Of a DNA stretch of 64,000 nucleotides, positions 38,501 through 49,510 are shown one piece after another; the first letter of the stretch is position 1, and each line of letters begins with the position of its first letter. A program made the position numbers and the translations under genes. The notes below the pieces were generated by a model that searched no databases, had not been told where the DNA came from, and was given only the letters and a program-made list of their open reading frames with translations. Location of the stretch: positions 2,716,123 to 2,780,122 of the forward strand of contig JANVCC010000030.1 in NCBI GenBank assembly GCA_025345505.1, in the 5' to 3' direction. The stretch is from Todiramphus chloris collaris. Taxonomy: Eukaryota; Chordata; Aves; Coraciiformes; Alcedinidae.

Positions 38501-41272
38501 GAAATAGCTTGTTTCATAGAAAAACTGGAAAGGTAAGTGTCAATTAATATTCATCAAGACATCAATCTTCTTCCATTCTCTTTATAAAGCTGGAACACCA
38601 ACCACAAAGTCTCTGTGTTACCTTGCCAAAAGCAAAAAATCTTGTCTTTTTGTCTATTTCCTAGCATATAAAATGCAATTCAGTATACAAACCACTTTCT
38701 CTGAACTCTGTCATCTTTAAAAATGAAAAATTTATGACTTTGTATAACTTTGTCTGGTGAAAGCTAGGTTCATACCATTTTAGTAGGAAAAAAACCCAGC
38801 CCTAACTAAAACAGTTAAACCAACGGAACAATTATGTTCCAGAACAAATCAAACTACATGCTTCTGAACAGGGTATTACAGTCTTCAAGAGTTATTCAAT
38901 AGTTATGGATCATTTTCTATCTGTGATGTGTTCAACAAACACCTTCCTTCAGGTGTCCCCAGTGAAGCAGGTTGTCCAAGTGAGTATCAAAGCAGAAAAA
39001 TTCATGTATGGCTTGCTTAATTTTACCAAGATGAGCAAAATTAACCCGGCAGAGTGGAAACTATACGCTTAAACTCAAACAATTTTAGGCTTCAGCTACC
39101 TCAGCACATTTTGCAGCCTTTTACAGAAAAGAAGTAAAAAAAAACAAATAAGGGGTTTGTTCTTTAGCCCTTTTTAGTCTCTTCCAGCCACCACTCTCAC
39201 GAAGTAGTTTAAAAGCACTGGCTGTGGACTGCAGCTTTGCTTACCCAGGATTGTCTCAGAAAGCTTTAAGTAGTTGAAATCCTCACCAAGAAACCTGCTA
39301 GGAAAGGAAGGGTCAGAGCTCATCCAAAGCCAAAGAAAAGGATGGAAGTAGCAGGTGAGGATGGAAATGATAAATTAAGGTTCCCTTCTTCCGCTGTGCT
39401 TCCCTGCCAATACCATCGGGTGCAATGGTTCCAGATACTGCAGTGGCAGAGTACAGGAGCTACAACAGGAAGATCAGAAATGGGAGCTGTACCAAAGAGT
39501 AAGGAACAGCCAAGTGATCCATTTCTCCACCTCAAAGCTCCACACTCTGCTAGCCTGTGTGCTTTGGGGATTCTGCTTCAGTTAGTACGATGGCACTCAA
39601 TTAAAAAAAAAAAAAAGAGAGGGGAAAAGTAACAGGTGCCAATCTTCCCTTTTTTTTTTCTGAGGAAACATGACACAGCAGAGTCTCATATTAAATCCTT
39701 TATCTTCATGCTAAGGTCTTTTGACATTTAAAGTATCAGCCATAATGATTAACATCTCTCCTTAAAGCCAGAAGCTAAAATCCGCCAGTCTGCCTCACGC
39801 GGTGACACCTTTAAACACTCACACACTTCAGCGGTTACTAATTTTCCAATCCAGTACCTGGATATGACATTTTGACAAGTTTGCAAAGGATTTGCTAAAC
39901 TACTTATTACTTCAATGTATAAAAAGTATACTTTTTTTTTGCAATACCTTTCAAAAATAACTTCTGAATACATTTTATATGTGATTTTCTAAAGTGGCTT
40001 TCCCATTGCTCTGCTTTCATGTGCCAAAAGAGCCTAATGGGACTTGCAGCACTCAGGCAACTTAGAACATCTAATTACTTCAGCATTATTTAGAGTAAAA
40101 GCAAACTATTTTCTGTCCAAGTTCTCTTAAGCAATACAGTCATTAGGCAAATGACTAACGTGGATGAAGTATTTGCAGTGACATGTGAGTGATTTAAAGT
40201 AGGTACCACTGGAGCAATCCAATGCTTTGTGCAGAACAAGAACACGGCCTGAAGCTGCTTTGTTTGATAGACGTCTCCATCACAAACACCACCATAAAAA
40301 AAGCAGTGCTGTGGGTGTTTTAATGAAAAGGTGAGACATGATAACGGAAAAATTTCTTGGAGGTGAATAGTCATGGGCATAGAGTAAAGGCTGTGTGAGG
40401 AAGCGGCTACTGATTTTTTTTTGCATGCAGGTTCATAAGGAAAGTGAGAAGCTCTGTCCAATACTATTGGCAACTACTAAATTAGTTATAGAAAACAGAT
40501 TCTAATCCGATTAACTCAGAGCTCCTATATAGTGCCTATATTATTCATTCTCCTGAAAGTTCTCCTAGGTCAAGTGATTGTTTTCCCATTATCAGAATAT
40601 CGATATGTTATTCTATGGATCTGATACATTCCTCTGAAGAACCTAAGAAGCTTTTTATTATCGTGAAGGTAAACTGGGTCATGTGTTAGCTCTGATGCAA
40701 ACTACAGGCTGATTTAATAAGACAACAATGAAAACTAGAATCACTCACAGTGGGGTCGCATTCAGCACGTATTGTTAGCTAAAATGTTAGCAGTGTAATT
40801 ATTATACCATGCTAAGATAGACTCAACACTGCACAAACATCACATTTCCCCAGCAGATTTTACAAAGTATTTGAACTTGTAGAGGTAGGACAAACGGCGA
40901 TTAAAAACGACCTTCCAAAAGTCATAAAGTGGAAAGCAGAATGGCACTCATATTTAAGCTCAGCTCAGAGGCTCACTTGTTGACTGAGCGTCCTTATTTG
41001 AACCACAGGTCTGGTCCACATGTATTTCTGTTCACTTGGCAACAATACAATGTTCCACAGGCAAAATGTTGTCTCAGATGCATTCAAATGCATCTGAAAT
41101 TGCTCCAAAGGGATCTCAGAAGAATTCAGCTCTTACATTTTTAGGAAGGGAGCATCATTCTAGTAGCTCCACATAGCTCTCCCCTTCACCTAGGAGTCAT
41201 AGGTTATGCATTTCAGAATACAACAGTACTCCTTGAACTGCCAGAAATCAAAGATGACACTGGCTTTTCCCA

Positions 41273-41346
41273 GAAAAAACAAAACAAAACAAAACAAACA
41301 AACAAACAAAAAAAAGACAAACAATCAATCAAACAACAATCAAAAC
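41273..41346. repeat. A-rich (CAAAA)n/(CAAA)n tract
   Basis: Repeated CAAAA units at 41280-41295 change to CAAA units and then A8, followed by AATC words. The translation of this part is an Asn/Lys/Gln/Thr-rich string, which explains the open frame at 41206-41436. It may be the decayed tail of an old retroposon, but nothing recognisable lies beside it. Confidence 0.8.
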
Positions 41347-41474
41347 AGTCATCATATGATGAATATTAGAGTATATAGTTTTTGGAAAACTGATTGTTAT
41401 GAAAAGATGCTGATCACAGAGGACATTTGTAGCTGATATATGGGCTACTGATTTGACCGTTATGAAAATATGCT

Positions 41475-41520
41475 CATATATATATACCAGTATATATATA
41501 CACACACACACCAGTATATA
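41475..41520. repeat. (TA)n(CA)n compound microsatellite
   Basis: TA units, CCAG, TA units, CA units, and CCAG then TATA follow one another. The word CCAGTATATA occurs twice (about 41488 and 41511). Likely polymorphic in length. It lies 160 bp before a CR1 copy. Confidence 0.8.
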
Positions 41521-41683
41521 AGCCATATCAGTGTATCTTTTGAATTACAGATATTTTCAGTTGAGAAATGGATCAAGCTGGGGTGTGGAGGTAGGAGTTT
41601 GAAGCCATGTCCCAATTTTTTCCCAACATTCAGAATCTCTGCAAGAGCAGGATCTGAACTGGCATCGCATGTTAAGATGCATT

Positions 41684-41764
41684 AGGACTAGAGGGAATGG
41701 ATTTCAGACTAGAGGGAAGGATTAGAACTAGAGGGAATGGATTTAGGACTAGAGGGAATGGATT
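41684..41764 (+). repeat. Four-copy 19-21 bp tandem repeat at CR1 5' edge
   Basis: Four adjacent units lie at 41684-41704, 41705-41723, 41724-41744 and 41745-41764. Three of them contain ACTAGAGGGAATGGATT and the second a two-base-shorter version (ACTAGAGGGAAGGATT). The word ACTAGAGGGAATGG also belongs to the normal CR1 sequence just upstream of the 3' tail, so the array looks like local expansion of CR1 sequence rather than an unrelated satellite. Confidence 0.85.
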
Positions 41765-42018
41765 AAAACTTGAGATAGATCGATTCAGGTTAGACATTAG
41801 AAGAATTTCTTCCCCATGAGGATGGTGAGACACTGGAACAGGTTGCCCAGAGAGGTGGTGGAAGCCCCGTCCTTGGAAGTTTTTAAGCCCAGGCTGGATG
41901 GGGCTCTGAGCAACCTTCTCTAGTGGGAGGTGTCCCTAACCATGGCAGGGGAGTTGGAACTGGATGATCTTTAAGGTCCCTTCCAACCCTGACAATTCCA
42001 TGAGTCTATGATTCTATG
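41684..42018 (+). mobile_element. CR1 LINE, short 3' end
   Basis: After the tandem array the element continues with the CR1 tail. The codons at 41822-41923 give a complete-looking C-terminal end of ORF2 (RHWNRLPREVVEAPSLEVF to LDGALSNLL) with its natural TAG stop at 41921-41923. The 3' UTR follows (GGATGATCTTTAAGGTCCC) and ends with three octamers ATTCCATG, AGTCTATG and ATTCTATG at 41995-42018. The copy is 5'-truncated to about 335 bp and cannot move. It is closer to the copy at 9806-10089 than to the two minus-strand copies. Confidence 0.93.
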
Positions 42019-43076
42019 TATTATTGTGGGTTTAATTTAATCTCAAATGTGTACCAAAACTCATTCAGCTATTACAATTCATACTTGTGACTCAGGATCC
42101 TAAAATAATTTAGAAGCTTCCTCCTCTCTCTTCCTTTCTATCAAACAAATGAGTTTCTTTATTTCAGTAAAATATAGCAATATGTGAAAGGAGATAAATG
42201 TGATCATTATGATATAAAGTGCAAGGTATATAAAAATTTCATTATGACGGTGGAAATAATGCATCTACAAATTATATGGTGACAATTTAGTTTTATAGTT
42301 TACTTTTCACAAGGGGTTTTAATTAAAAAACAATTGTTTTAAACAATACATCACAGTTTTTTAAACTGAGTTTTTCCTTTATAGAGTTCAGCTCGTTTCA
42401 ATGGACTGCAGAGGGATGGCTGGCTTAGCCCATACAGTAGCTATGAAACGACTCCACAATCAAGAGGGAAAGGTATTAGATTTTGAAAATACAGAGACAT
42501 CATTACAGAATTATTTTTATGACATGACTGATCTTTTAATCACATCCCCACAGCTGGCCAGGATATTTGTCGTAGACAGAGGCGATCCAAGTGTCACTGA
42601 ATAGAAGTGTCTCATCCCAATCCTGACACAAGTTGTTTTTCAAAAGAAATAATCCATGTAGGGCCAAGGAAGTCACTAGGTCTGTGCCCGCATTCCTCCA
42701 CCTTGTATCTTGGCATTTTTAGTAGAAGTTTATAGATTTTTATGTAGTTATGACATCAGACATATACAGCCTTTTAATAATACTAAGTAGAATTCTTTTG
42801 AAAATTATTCAAGACTCTCCCAGAAGTCTTCAAGGACTTCAAGAAACAAGTAAAATAAGAGATATTTTGGGTCTAAACACACTCACCGCTAGCAAGAAGA
42901 GGAGATTGTTGCTTTATTTGTTTTAAACCAGTTCCAACCCCGTTTTCACTGCAGGCTCAGATTGTCTCACTGACAGAAATGCTCCCGGCTGCCATCTGCT
43001 GTTTTATTCTTACATTGCAGTTCTTGTTACGGGCATACTCTGCAGATATATTTTATCATTGTATTCAGCTAAATGC

Positions 43077-43097
43077 GGGGGGGGGGGGGGGGGGGGG
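43077..43097. repeat. 21-base G homopolymer
   Basis: Twenty-one uninterrupted G residues on the plus strand lie between AAATGC and AAGAAATC. It has G-quadruplex potential on the plus strand. The exact length in the assembly is unreliable for such runs. Confidence 0.9.
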
Positions 43098-45954
43098 AAG
43101 AAATCACAGAACAACAGTTGTAAATTGTTCCTTTAGTCTGGGCAAAATGAAAATTGGACTCTTTCCAGTACCAGTTCTTGGACACTGCAAATCAATTTAA
43201 CAGTACATGTTGTACCTCCTCTAATATAAAAAAATTACAGATGACCTTACTCATTTGGGGCCAAGATTTAACTCTGTCCTCTCTGAATCTTTCAAATATA
43301 GCTTCCAAGACAAACAAAGACTCTGATATCCTTAAACGTAATTCCAGAGCCGACATTCTCCCGCTATACTTCAAACAAGGCTTTTGTTGTATCTTTTGTT
43401 CATCGAAGGCTTTGCTGTCTAGCTCGAAGGCCAAGCTACACACAGGCTTTGGCAAGCACATTATAATGCTCCAGCACCCAGACAAAAGAACAAAAGTGAT
43501 TTCACTTTTCCCCTATATAAATAAATTAATGCTCCTGTGTTTCTGTACTTTCCTTTAAAAGTGAAATTGTTCTAAAAATAAAGGTCAGACGTGTCAGGTA
43601 GCATTATATTTAGACAGCCAGCATTAGGCCTGATATCCCTGTTTCCTTTACGCTGAAGTCAATGGGAATTCTGTGCGGTTAAAGACGACAAAATTGGGCC
43701 TTTTATTCTGGCCATATTATGAGCTTCTTTCTCAACCCTGCTGAATAAGTTACTCAATGGAATTGTTCCATTGGCTGTAATGAAGCTATTCCAATACAGC
43801 TTTAAAAGACCAGCTGAGTCAACCTGAAATGTCGCTGAAGGATCCTGATTGCTGCACAGGAGGGGACCGAGATACAGCAGAAAAAATTCTCCCAGTTTCA
43901 CATCGCTGCTTTCTCCATGGCACTGCTTGGAGGGCAGAACAAATGAAAAGTTCAATGCCGGGTCCCACAGCTCAAGAAACCCAAGGATCCTGTCATGGAT
44001 CAGCTGCTGAAATGGGAACATCTTGCACCTTGTTAGACACTGCAGGGTATCCAGGGCATTTGCAGAGGCTGCCAGAGGACGCAGGACCTCGAGGAGATCA
44101 ATGTCCCTGTGGAGAGCAGCTGGGGGTGGAGAGAAGAGCCCAAATGTCCCGGGTGTGACAGCAGGCACCCCGAGCGCCCATTCCATTTCCCTAATGAGCA
44201 CTGATGCTCAGTTTTCGTACTGTACGGCACACACAGTAACTGGCCATTAAATGGGCACAGGTTTACACACTAGATTAAGTAACATACAACAGTTTGTTTG
44301 TATGTTTGCATATTTTTCCCAGCTAATACCACCTCGATCTTGTTTTGTTTGTGAATATGTGATTTTTCACAGTCTGGCCTCAGGATCAGAGAAAATTTGC
44401 ATCTTCGGTAAAAGGGAAGAAAAAAAAAGAAAAAGAAACAACTGTTCGTGACAGATGATAACCAAAGCATGGACAAGGGACATGACTGCTGGGTGCACTA
44501 TGTTTAAATCCCGAGGGCAGAAAGAAAGTGCGAGACCTCACTCAGCTACTGACACACCTAATAATTTCTAGTTATCAGAAACTGCTCATTTATGATTAGC
44601 ACAGACCAAACAAATGACTGCATGCTTATACCATTAATTTTATCTTTTCTCCCGAAGAGTCTGCATAGGAATTATATATTGACATTGCTTTACAGGTAAA
44701 CATTTCTCCATGAAAAAGGCTGCAAACAAGCGTAAATTCCCTCAATTGTACAGTCTCCTGTTTCCTGACTTACAAAGGTACATAAATATTGTGAATCACT
44801 GGGACAGAGTCTCTCTTCACAGAAATTCATTAAAATGTATATTATCAACACTAAGAAACTGATTGTCCATGAAGTAAAGAAAGTGATCCAGCAGTGGATC
44901 AGTGTTCAAAAGAAACCTCTTCTCCAAATCTAGCTGGAATATGCTCTAACCTGTGACTGTACTTTTGAAACACATGAAATTTTCAAGGAAATAAAATGGA
45001 TGGAAATTGAAGGCAAGTATAACCTGTAAATAATATATTCCCATTGCACTAATGTATAAGAGTGACTACTGTTGCTCACGGAGCATTCTGAAAGCTTATA
45101 CAGGGCAATGTAAAGTACAGCTTACGTGACTGATTGTGGGAGTAGCGAAAGCAAGGCTAATAGCAAGATTACAGCATTTCATCACACTGCAGTGGTCACA
45201 GCCACACCACCTCGAACTCTTCCGCACTGTAAGCCCATAGAGGAGATATTTTTAAGTCCATAGCATTTAAACTATCAGTTTTGCTTTGTAAAACTTCCCG
45301 AATTCCCACTTATATACCTAAATACTGACACACCTCCATCGGTAACAGAAGCTGAGCGTGCTAGGAAAAGTCCATTTCACCAAATATGTTACAACTGTAA
45401 TAGGCTTCCTGGCTGGGGAAGAGACAATATCCCATTTCCTGGTACTCCTTTCCTTTGTTTTGCCAAGTTTCTGAATTACATACCCTTCTCTCTCTCATGA
45501 AATATATGCAATCTACTCAAATGGCTACCACACTGCTTTCAGAGTACATCCTACTGGGTCAGGTCCCAACATAATATCTTTCTAACACTCCAGTAATTCC
45601 ATTTGCAGAGCTTTATGGGTTTAAAAGCAATGCTATTCCTGCAGAGAGCTACCCCAAGTATTTCCTACAGCGCAGGAACTGTAAGGTCACGAAGCGACTG
45701 AGCCTACCCTTGTTTCATAAGCAGCTTCCTTTAACAGCTGTAATATCTGGGACGAGTGTTTGGAGAGTGTCATTTGGCCTCACTGAGTGATTCATTGTAT
45801 ACTGGAAAACTGCTCTGCATTCTTCTGGATGCCTTTGCTGCCTAGACAGGACAAAGCCCCATTTAGCTGGAAGCCCGGCACAGTGCCTCATTATTCACCT
45901 GCCACGGCAGCCACAATATTGGGAGGGCTTCTAGACAATGGTTAAAATTCCTAC

Positions 45955-46240
45955 CTACTTTTTATAGGAATGGTCTTTGTTTTCTGCCTTTGCATCCCGA
46001 GGAACAGAAGCCGCGTACAGACAGAGCGCAGGGAAGCGCGAGCCCTTTTTTCTGTGTAATAACAGAAAACTGAATTGCTGCCGTGCTCCACAAACTGCCG
46101 CCGGATGCTCACGGCTCTGCCATCCTGCCTCAGCACCACAAATGTGCACTTCAGAGGGAGACAGAGGACAGCAAGGGAGGGAGAGGAGAGGGAAAGGAGG
46201 AAGCAGTGGAGAGATGGAAACAAGCTACTCGGCCATCTCT
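45955..46240 (+). promoter_or_regulatory. Small CpG-rich patch with TATA-like box
   Basis: About ten CpGs fall within roughly 120 bases (46000-46120), for example in GCCGCGTAC, GAGCGCAGGGAAGCGCGAG and GCCGCCGG. TTTTTATAGG at about 45959-45968 resembles a TATA box placed some 40 bases upstream, and a purine-rich run (GGAGAGGAGAGGGAAAGGAGG) follows at about 46177-46200. About 1.2 kb downstream TCTCTAGGTAAGG at 47187-47199 is a strong 5' splice-site match. Together these would fit a first exon of an unknown transcript, but no coding sequence is recognised and each element is weak on its own. Confidence 0.3.
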
Positions 46241-47647
46241 AACCTGCTGTTGAGCCTGTGCCTGGTGCTCCCACCACAACAACCCCCTGCCTGCCCCCTC
46301 AGCCTAACCCCTCACAGGGCTGGACCCTTTTCTGTCAAGAAAAAAGTGCCCTCAAAGCCAGCTCTTGCACAAGAAGTCACCCAGATCTGAAAATCTGTTA
46401 CTTACATCCAGTGCTGGAGCTTTAGCTGTTTGATTTGGGGATAAATACGTTTTAAATGCCATGCTGAAGTAAACACGCTCACTCCAATAGCGCTACATTT
46501 AACAGCTGGGTTTTTCTTAAAAGTATATTTTCTTCTCAGAGCGGTAATAATTCAATAAAACTAAGAGGTGGCTTTAACAGTTTTCCTCTCAAATGTGTGT
46601 CCTGTAATACACTGCTGCACAGGGATATCCTCAGTGCTCTTGTGAAGGCTTTTAGCAGAGAAAGATTTCTACCTCAGCAGGGAAGTAAACAGTATCAGCA
46701 GGCTCTTCAGCAATACCCTAAATGGCACCTGCATTTAATTTCTACATAGTCCTTACCGCGCTTTTTGTCTCTGTTTTGGTTGCCACCTCCTCTCTCGTCA
46801 AACTCATCAGTGTCAGATTTGCAGAAGGTGCATATTACACCGCAGCATATATTCTGGGTACATTCACTTACTGCAGGTCTGTGCTGGAAAAATCATAAAA
46901 AGGTATTCGGGAAACAAACGCTTCAAAAACCACGCAGCATCCCTGTGGAGATTGCCACCTACTTCCTATTAAGCCAAAGCATGCCATATGTTTTAAGGGC
47001 TTTTAACCTCCTTTCGTTCTTGTACGATTCTGCACTTGAATTCGCGCTGCTGGTTCTGCTGCCGCGGGAAGTGCTTTTCTTTTGCTGGGGGGAAAGGAAA
47101 GAAGGGAGCGAGAGGAGGAAGGGATGGAGATTCTACAGCCAAAGAGGTATGCGTGTCTGACACAACCTGCCATACAAGCAACTCTTTCTCTAGGTAAGGT
47201 GAGAGAGAAGTACTCACTGGAGTAAAGCTGTCCACCACGCAGGGACGCAGGCAGTCGAGCCAAGGAGATACCCACTGCCTCCCTGTAACAGGGGTTCCCC
47301 ACTCCAGGCCAAGGACTACATGAAAATGTAACAATCCTTTTACAAATCCCTGGTGGAAAAGTGTGTGCACCTTTCCTTCTGTGCCATTCCAAAAAGCTGG
47401 ATGAAACCCAAGGGCCATCATGTGTCCAGAAGCGCAGACAGCACCCTTGCAGTGACAGAGCATCACTGTCACACTAACACTCGCACAGATGTGTAGATCA
47501 CAAACCCCACCGTGGTTCCTGTCATTCTTTAAGCCTTCTGAAGCCAACGGCTACATGAAAATTTCAGCTAATATATTTCTAAGCTTTGCGATTGCTGAAA
47601 ACACCTTGAAAAAGTAAAGCTAAAAATCTAGGAAAAAAGAGTCCAGT

Positions 47648-47758
47648 GATGTGCTTAGAGACATGGTTTAGTGGTGGCCTTGGCAGTGCTGGGTTAATCG
47701 TTGCACTCAATGATCTTAAAGGTCTTTTCCAACCAAAACAATTCTATGACTCTATGAA
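47648..47758 (+). mobile_element. Short CR1-type 3' tail, other subfamily
   Basis: The segment GACATGGTTTAGTGGTGGCC, TTGGCAGTGCTGGGTTAATC, then GATCTTAAAGGTCTTTTCCAACC, ending in the octamers ATTCTATG and ACTCTATG, is a frequent short avian interspersed repeat. The 3' octamers place it with the CR1 group. Its tail differs from the four other copies in the window (GGTCTTTTCC rather than GGTCCCTTCC), so it belongs to a different subfamily. Only about 110 bp remain and no coding part is left. Confidence 0.8.
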
Positions 47759-49329
47759 ACTAAAGTAGGCCAAGGTATTTTTTTTTCTGTAATCTCAAAT
47801 AGGAGGCAAGGTGAGGGCAGCAAGTCATTTCTGACTTTCTAGTACTATAACAGAGGAAAAAAATCAATTTATCGCTGTATTTTGCTTTAATTAATAAGAA
47901 CAGCATCTACGTAACCCTTTTGTCATCCTGATTTATAATTATAGTCACAATAAAACCCCACAAGCATTAAAATAATACACGTATTATGCACTTTGGCATG
48001 TTTATTTCTCATGAACACAAATATATGCATTAGCTCTGATACTCATTAGAACTTGAACTGCTGTACTGTCTGATACTTTAAAGCTCTAAATGAGACTAAA
48101 GCTTAATTGTGGAAGATCAAGTAGACAGTTCTTATTGTGGTTTTCTTAATCCATTTTTAATATCATCTGTAAGGAGATGTAACTACCTGTCCTCCAGTAT
48201 ACCATCCCAGAATTTAAGTGCACTGTTCAAGCAGCAACCAACATAAGGAAAGGGTAACTAATTTTTTAAAGAAACAGTCTGAATTTCATCTTTGGATGTT
48301 AAATAAGGCAAATAAGCATACTTATAAAGTGAATTTTCTGCTGTAAGAAACATGATGAATCCTACAGAATATTACCATAGAAATCTATAGAATTTCCTAG
48401 TTCAGTATGTCACTTTAAAGGCTTCTTTAAAAAAATCCCTCTGCCTCTACTGAAGCAGATATCTTCTCTGTGCTAATCACATAAACTCTTGAGTAAATCC
48501 CTTTGATTTCAAAGGGATGAAGATTTCACTCTCTTTTTGTGGTAGTTTACAGCAGTTTTTCTAAAAGCAACCATAAGGAGACGTTTTCTTCTTTCTATAT
48601 GAGCACTCATTTTCCTGTTCTTTCTCCAAAACATCTCCGGTTAGATTTTCCATGTGGTTATCAGATTTGTAGGATCTATGGGGACTCTTTGTCTGTATTA
48701 ATCTCAAGAAACAATATCAAAATAACATTAAGGCTGAAGAGTCAAAGACCGGGAGTTTAGGAAACACCAGAGTTAAATTAATCTCATCTAATTTGGCTTC
48801 TTATGCAAATGCCCTACGAAACAGTTTACAGTCTTATAATTACACGCTCACATTTACCCCACGCCTGCTTCAGGGCAAGGGGGGAACACAGGTCCTCCAT
48901 CAAACAGCTGCAACAGCTTTCTCTGCAAGACAAGAGTGCATTTCTACCTTCTCCTGGCAAACAGCTACTAGGTCCTCACCAAGCTTTTCCCACAGCATTC
49001 AGCCTGAGGCTGATACCAGCATAGATGACTTTAATTGCTCGAACTTAAATTAAAAAAAACTAAGGAAAACGGGCTAATGGGTAAAGTAATTCTATCTGTA
49101 GAGATCCCTATGGTCAATAGCTGGAATAAATCAGGAGGGAAGTTTTCCACCATGACAGAAGGGCAAACAGGAGCCATGGCCAGTACGTGGCACCGTCTGG
49201 CAGCCACGGCCCAGATGTTAGTGAATCTGCCATGAGTGAAAACTGCTCCACAAAGCACTCAGGGACTAAAGGCGCTGCTTTTAAAAAATAAAAACTATCA
49301 AATAAAAATAGAGCCATACAGCATCAATG

Positions 49330-49510
49330 CAGTATGTTCCATGACTTGTGTATAATGAATTATTAATTGTTTGGGGAATGTAAATATTTATGGTTATTGT
49401 TCAAAGGAGGAGGCTGCCTTCCGCTCCACTCTTTAACTTTACATTCCAGTTTGCCGCTGCCTACACTTAAGCTTCAATCAGATTTTCCACTTTAAATGAC
49501 AAGGGTTTTT
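49330..49510. promoter_or_regulatory. Candidate enhancer-like stretch, SOX next to TCF/LEF motif
   Basis: ATTGTT at 49396-49401, the reverse of the SOX core AACAAT, overlaps TTCAAAG at 49400-49406, which fits the TCF/LEF pattern WWCAAAG. Just upstream AATGAATTATTAATTG carries several ATTA homeodomain cores. The stretch lacks simple repeats. These facts are seen; enhancer activity is inference and short AT-rich motifs are frequent by chance here. Confidence 0.25.

Larger units (their letters stand above)
31001..41272. other. Unique sequence with possible conserved elements, no gene seen
   Basis: No coding gene is supported. The interval contains a SOX-motif-rich stretch at 31640-31960, a possible terminal-exon-like open stretch at 32530-32646, a 20-base inverted repeat at 35557-35576, and (ATAA)n at 35653-35674. 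It also holds A14 at 39603-39616 followed by T10 at 39650-39659. The minus-strand open frame 34639-35118 (159 codons) has no recognisable motif. The stretch 36000-36180 also reads like a conserved non-coding element, without proof. Confidence 0.5.
42019..47647. other. Unique sequence with higher-GC end, no gene seen
   Basis: No coding gene is supported. A G21 run is at 43077-43097, a 7-bp perfect inverted repeat TGATCCA/TGGATCA at 44884-44901, and a CpG-rich patch near 46000-46130. The longest open frames in the window outside CR1 are here, both on the minus strand: 43659-44201 (180 codons) and 46993-47547 (184 codons). Both lie in locally GC-richer sequence, overlap other frames, and show no motif I recognise. 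A diverged old repeat may cover part of 43640-43830 (see findings). Confidence 0.5.

Noticed and set aside
41206..41436. Asn/Lys/Gln-rich open frame
   Set aside because: Generated by the (CAAAA)n/(CAAA)n simple repeat.
43659..44201. 180-codon minus-strand open frame
   Set aside because: It lies in locally GC-richer sequence, overlaps plus-strand frames (43829-44158, 44023-44250), shows no known motif, and part of it coincides with a possible ancient repeat. No splice or promoter context supports a gene.
46993..47547. 184-codon minus-strand open frame, the longest outside CR1
   Set aside because: It overlaps another minus-strand frame (47003-47392) and a plus-strand frame (46765-47160), has irregular low-complexity parts and no recognisable domain. 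Chance in GC-rich sequence is the simpler explanation.
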